Assembly: GCA_019695265.1 (NCBI GenBank)
Contig: JAIBAJ010000018.1
Span: 1-45,326, forward strand
Reading direction: 5' to 3'
Length of the DNA: 45,326 bases
DNA from: Bacteroidia bacterium
Lineage (GTDB): Bacteria > Bacteroidota > Bacteroidia > JAIBAJ01
Positions 43,074 to 45,326 of the stretch are shown piece after piece (position 1 is the stretch's first letter; each line of letters begins with the position of its first letter). The notes beneath the pieces were generated by a model. The model searched no databases. It saw nothing but the letters and a program-made list of their open reading frames with translations, and was not told where the DNA came from. A program made the translations under genes and the position numbers.

Positions 43074-43230
43074 GCGGGCCCCCTTCCGCCTACCAGTTGT
43101 TTGCCGGAATTGAAGATTTTGCAAGTGGCGTTCGGGTCACGCTTTCGGCTGTAGTCCTCGTCCCCCTAGGCTAGCGCCGTAGGTGTCCTGTGGGCTACTT
43201 GCCTCTATCGTTGCCCGAGGATGCAAGCCC
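43074..43230 (+). repeat. Family 1 structured repeat, solo left arm
   Basis: A single arm in plus sense. The outer hairpin GCGGGCCCCCTTCCGCC is at 43074-43090, 13 nt after the regulator stop. The core has GTAGTCC/GGGCTAC, and an apical CNCCTA/TAGGTG-type stem around GGCTAGCGCC, then the CCCGAGGATGCAAGCCC inner end. No matching right arm follows; at about 43448 a different repeat (family 2) begins. With the arm at 39725 it brackets the kinase-regulator gene pair, outer ends facing the genes. Confidence 0.87.
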
Positions 43231-43499
43231 AATCTACCTTTCCTTTCCAATCAGTTGTGGTACAAGAAAAGGCTCAAAAAAAACAGGTGAATGTTTTTCA
43301 ACGAACTTACGGTCCAAATTCAACCCAAAAACTGCCATAGAATTCTACTAGGGCTTCCAACTACACCAAATTCAAGGATTTCTAATGCAGGATTTGGATC
43401 TATTCCAATAATCAATTCCGCAATAAACCCAAAATTGTCAATAGAAATTTTAAACTACGTTTCGAGACAAGTGTTAGTAAGGCTTTCAAGTAATTTTTA

Positions 43500-43576
43500 C
43501 CGAGAGAACATTATGTAATATCAATTTATATATTAGTTTTCTTATGTAAAATTGTTATAACATAATGTATCCTCGG
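43500..43576. repeat. Tandem hairpin 1
   Basis: Stem order: CCGAG/CTCGG, a 3-nt internal loop, ACATTATGT/ACATAATGT, a 5-nt internal loop, CAATTT/AAATTG, and a terminal AT-rich loop. This layout recurs in the next two hairpins with other bases. Confidence 0.75.
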
Positions 43577-43600
43577 CATATTCCTAAGTTTGAAAGAATA

Positions 43601-43675
43601 CCGAGAGTACAAAATGAAAGTCCTATTAAGTGTTAATATTTCTTGTAAAATAGGACTAACATTTTGTTTCCTCGG
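43601..43675. repeat. Tandem hairpin 2
   Basis: Stem order: CCGAG/CTCGG, a 3-nt internal loop, ACAAAATG/CATTTTGT, a 3-nt internal loop, GTCCTATT/AATAGGAC. The lower stem CCGAG and the 3-nt loop are as in hairpin 1; the middle stem has changed on both sides. Confidence 0.78.
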
Positions 43676-43687
43676 CACTAACTAATA

Positions 43688-43765
43688 CCGAATGTACATT
43701 ATGTTTAGGCCAATTTTAGGTATTAATTCCTATTGAAAAATAGGCCTAACATACTGTATACTCGG
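43688..43765. repeat. Tandem hairpin 3
   Basis: Stem order: CCGA/TCGG, an internal loop of 4 nt, ACATTATG/CATACTGT (one mismatch), then TTAGGCC/GGCCTAA. It is the most eroded of the three but keeps the plan of hairpins 1 and 2. Confidence 0.7.
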
Positions 43766-43770
43766 TATTT

Positions 43771-43821
43771 ACCAATCTAAATTTATAAAAGCCTTCGGAC
43801 TATTTATAAATTAAAATTGGT
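43771..43821. repeat. Hairpin 4, a different family
   Basis: ACCAATCTAAATTTATAAA pairs with TTTATAAATTAAAATTGGT with few mismatches around a loop containing GCCTTCGG. A relative in opposite orientation lies at 13096-13158 after the polymerase gene of module A. Confidence 0.72.
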
Positions 43822-44151
43822 ATAACACTAGCTCGGGATTAACCCAAATCATCCCACATCCCATCGCGCTTGTCATTTGTTCACTTCGTTACAAATGACA
43901 ATTTTGGGTTTATAACTATCAGGCTACTGCAAGATGGGAGCATTTTAAACCATCCATGTACTTATTTTGGAATTGTAAACTAGTCGGTCATAATGGGCTG
44001 CAAAAAAGATAGAAATGAGCAGATGCAAGAAATTTATAGCTCTTTATGTAAATCCCTTGCAGGTAGATTTAATCCATTTGGAGAAAAACTATGAAATAAA
44101 AACAGGTAGAGTTTATTTCAAATATCCAACCTACCAACCTAGGCAATTGAC

Positions 44152-44487
44152 CTAATCGACTTTTTCTACTACTACAGCGGTGCCATAGGCAAGTACCTCG
44201 GTCATTCCGGCCATTACTTCATTGGCATCATACCTCATATTTATGATAGCATTTGCCCCAGCCTGATGGGCGTGAAAGATCATCAACTGGTAAGCTTCTT
44301 CCCTGGCCTTTTCACACAATTCCGTATAAATTGAATTTTTACCTCCGAAAATGGCCAATATCCCTCCGGCGAAATTCCCAATCACACTGCGTGAACGAAC
44401 CGTAATGCCACGTACTAAACCTAATTGGCGTGTAACTTTATACCCTTCCAATCCGGTACTGGTTGTGATTAATAAACTGGTATTCAT
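44152..44487 (-). CDS. YbjQ/UPF0145-family protein
   Basis: A 111-aa cytosolic protein of the YbjQ (UPF0145, heavy-metal-binding domain) family. Marks are LLITTSTGLEGYKVTRQLGLVRGITVRSRSVIGNFAGGI near the start, ARQEAY-like AREEAYQLMIFHAHQAGANAIINMRYD in the middle, and a final strand LAYGTAVVVEK. The family forms a pentameric ring in known structures; its role is unresolved. It is divergent from the sugar transferase gene downstream. Confidence 0.9.
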   Translation of the reverse strand: MNTSLLITTSTGLEGYKVTRQLGLVRGITVRSRSVIGNFAGGILAIFGGKNSIYTELCEKAREEAYQLMIFHAHQAGANAIINMRYDANEVMAGMTEVLAYGTAVVVEKVD

Positions 44488-44543
44488 TTCCTAAATTTTA
44501 GGGTAAAAATAGCTAAATTCAAACACTATTGAGTCCTTTGCAT

Positions 44544-44551
44544 TTACTTTG
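44544..44551 (+). promoter_or_regulatory. -7-like box of the sugar transferase gene
   Basis: TTACTTTG (one mismatch to TAnnTTTG) ends 6 nt before the ATG at 44558. A second TCCTTTG lies at 44534-44540. The TTG inside the box is in frame with the gene and makes a false start. Confidence 0.4.
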
Positions 44552-44557
44552 CATCTC

Positions 44558-45148
44558 ATGCTGAAACGTTTTCTTGACATTTTCCTCTCTTTGGCGATTT
44601 TACTTGCAATTACTCCCATCCTGGTATTCATTGCCATGGCTATAAAATGGGGTTCAAAAGGTCCGGTTTTTTATAGGCAAGTAAGAATTGGCAAAGACGG
44701 CAAACCCTTTCAAATTTTCAAATTCCGAACCATGCGTCCCGATTCCGATAAATTGGGTCTACTTACAGTGGGTGGTCGAGATCCAAGGATAACCGCTATC
44801 GGCTATTATTTGCGCAAGTATAAACTTGATGAACTTCCACAATTTTTGAATGTTTTGGCTGGCGAAATGAGCATTGTAGGTCCTCGCCCCGAGGTAAAAA
44901 AATACGTTGATTTATATTCAACCGAACAAAAAAGAGTCTTAGAAGTTAGGCCCGGAATAACCGATTATGCCTCCTTGCTTTATAAGGATGAAAACGATGT
45001 TTTAGCGAAGTACCCCGACCCGGAACAAGCATACATTGATATCGTAATGCCCCATAAATTGAAAATAAACCTGGAATACATTAATAATCGAAGCTTTTGG
45101 ATGGACTTAAAAATCATTGTACTTACTGCAAAGGGTGTAATTTCCTAA
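44558..45148 (+). CDS. Initiating sugar transferase (WcaJ/WbaP-like)
   Basis: A 196-aa polyprenyl-phosphate sugar-1-phosphate transferase of the short (PglC-like) type. It has one N-terminal membrane helix ([21 protein letters not shown]), then [56 protein letters not shown] and [12 protein letters not shown], which are family hallmarks. It adds the first sugar-phosphate to undecaprenyl phosphate at the inner membrane. The start is ATG 44558. The next gene's promoter box overlaps its stop. It probably opens a further glycan cluster that continues past the window. Confidence 0.95.
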   Translation: MLKRFLDIFLSLAILLAITPILVFIAMAIKWGSKGPVFYRQVRIGKDGKPFQIFKFRTMRPDSDKLGLLTVGGRDPRITAIGYYLRKYKLDELPQFLNVLAGEMSIVGPRPEVKKYVDLYSTEQKRVLEVRPGITDYASLLYKDENDVLAKYPDPEQAYIDIVMPHKLKINLEYINNRSFWMDLKIIVLTAKGVIS

Positions 45149-45153
45149 CTTTG
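45146..45153 (+). promoter_or_regulatory. -7 box overlapping the sugar transferase stop
   Basis: TAACTTTG: its first three bases are the TAA stop of the gene before. AACC and then GTG at 45158 follow: the 4-nt leaderless arrangement. Confidence 0.5.
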
Positions 45154-45157
45154 AACC

Positions 45158-45326
45158 GTGATTTATCGAAGCCGTTCCTTCTTACCTAGATGGGTTATAT
45201 TCCTAACCGATGTAACCATTGTGCTGTTGGCTTTCCTGCTGGCTTACCAATTACGCTTTAATTTCCATGTTCCTAGTCACGAATCGTTTCGAGTAAAATC
45301 AGGATTAATTGCCTTGCTTCTGATTC
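45158..45326 (+). CDS. PglF/CapD-like polysaccharide protein, N-terminal part (partial)
   Basis: An open frame from GTG 45158 to the window edge gives 56 residues: a short basic start (IYRSRSFLPRWVI), a first membrane helix with LTDVTIVLLAFLLAYQLRF, and the beginning of a second helix (GLIALLLI). This is the layout of the N-terminus of membrane-bound nucleoside-diphosphate-sugar 4,6-dehydratases (PglF/WbpM/CapD), which often follow an initiating sugar transferase. The catalytic SDR domain would lie beyond the window, so the call rests on the N-terminus and the neighbour. Confidence 0.7.
   Translation, partial: MIYRSRSFLPRWVIFLTDVTIVLLAFLLAYQLRFNFHVPSHESFRVKSGLIALLLI

Larger units (their letters stand above)
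43448..43913 (+). repeat. Family 2 hairpin repeat, expanded copy
   Basis: The left part, 43448-43477, and the right part, 43824-43913, match the copy at 30125-30285. They pair through CGAG/CTCG and GTGTTAG/TAACAC. The right part contains AACCCAAA/TTTTGGGTT and a perfect 10-bp hairpin TGTCATTTGT/ACAAATGACA. In place of the 40-bp centre of the other copy it has about 346 bp holding four hairpins (43500-43576, 43601-43675, 43688-43765, 43771-43821). No ORF in it looks real. With the solo arm upstream and the plain AT-rich stretch 43914-44151, it fills the gap before the ybjQ-like gene. Confidence 0.8.

Noticed and set aside
43074-43090. The GC-rich outer hairpin as a classical intrinsic terminator
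   Set aside because: No T-run follows the hairpin in any arm. Termination by another way remains possible and is listed as a finding.
129-43230. Integron attC sites as explanation of family 1
   Set aside because: No integrase, no gene cassettes between arms and no clear attC core sites; the arms lie at scattered chromosomal positions.
129-43230. CRISPR array
   Set aside because: Copies are far apart, unequal and partly inverted, with no short regular spacers and no cas genes.
43291-43518. A 75-codon forward ORF after the solo left arm
   Set aside because: Its second half is the translation of the family 2 left end and the first tandem hairpin, so it is read through repeats; no recognisable domain.
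1-45326. tRNA, rRNA, riboswitch or transposase genes
   Set aside because: None was seen by eye on either strand; a covariance search could find something that I missed, but nothing supports an entry.

Overview
The window reads as a chromosomal segment of a Bacteroidota (Flavobacteriia/Sphingobacteriia-like) bacterium. The reasons are: recurrent TAnnTTTG -7 promoter elements instead of E. coli-type -10 boxes, little use of Shine-Dalgarno sequences, a protein with a C-terminal type IX secretion sorting domain, MbnP, DUF4199 and Wzi/RemB-type proteins, a thymidine kinase with the Bacteroidota N-terminus, and moderately AT-rich DNA. I cannot name a genus. No tRNA, rRNA, CRISPR array, transposase or integrase was seen.

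Layout. 1-6.3 kb: the end of an unidentified gene, a repeat element, tdk (-), then a forward housekeeping run: a Pro/Glu-rich protein, an MbnP-like lipoprotein, a secreted YCII-domain protein, ruvB, AMP nucleosidase and holA. 6.4-26.1 kb: a large surface-polysaccharide locus in two forward modules. Module A (6410-13094) has fcl and gmd (GDP-fucose), a GT2, a DUF354 protein, a flippase and a polymerase. Module B (14077-26101) has a Wza-type exporter, a Wzc-type tyrosine kinase, a second flippase and polymerase, a GT4, an alpha-toroid protein, a second DUF354 protein, wecB and a Wzi-like barrel. A repeat-filled gap of about 1 kb separates them. 26.1-29.5 kb: a reverse-strand MFS transporter, two envelope proteins and a thioredoxin-like protein. 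30.3-33.8 kb: FabH-like and hotdog lipid enzymes, DUF4199, a GT2 and a tiny Kazal-type lipoprotein. 34.2-43.1 kb: holB, a LytTR regulator, a T9SS-exported esterase, DUF486, a prolyl-aminopeptidase-like enzyme, recX, an FGGY sugar kinase and a sigma-54 response regulator. 44.1 kb to the end: a YbjQ-type protein, then an initiating sugar transferase and the start of a PglF/CapD-like gene, which look like the beginning of another polysaccharide cluster.

The most unusual content is non-coding. Family 1 is a structured repeat of about 150 bp per arm, present as three inverted pairs (129-578, 13299-13842, 33804-34213) and two solo arms (39725-39879, 43074-43230). Each arm has a GC-rich outer hairpin, a variable spacer of constant length and a core of about 100 nt that folds on itself. 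Paired changes between copies keep the stems (G-C to A-T, ACG/CGT to GGG/CCC), so the structure rather than the sequence seems to be conserved. Five of the eight arms have their outer end 13-42 nt after a stop codon. Family 2 (30125-30285 and 43448-43913) is another hairpin element; its second copy has gained a tandem row of three hairpins with a common plan plus a fourth hairpin whose relative lies at 13096 in the opposite orientation. I do not recognise either family by name; both could be REP/BIME- or MITE-like DNA moved in trans, or structured 3'-UTR RNA.

A second pattern is promoter placement. In at least six genes (mbnP-like, ruvB, amn, the GT2 at 32600, holB, the last gene) exactly 4 nt separate the TAnnTTTG-type box from the start codon, which predicts leaderless mRNAs. 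The same reading moves several starts: tdk 1165, flippase 17422, DUF354 22287, MFS 27326, holB 35391, esterase 36136 and sugar transferase 44558.
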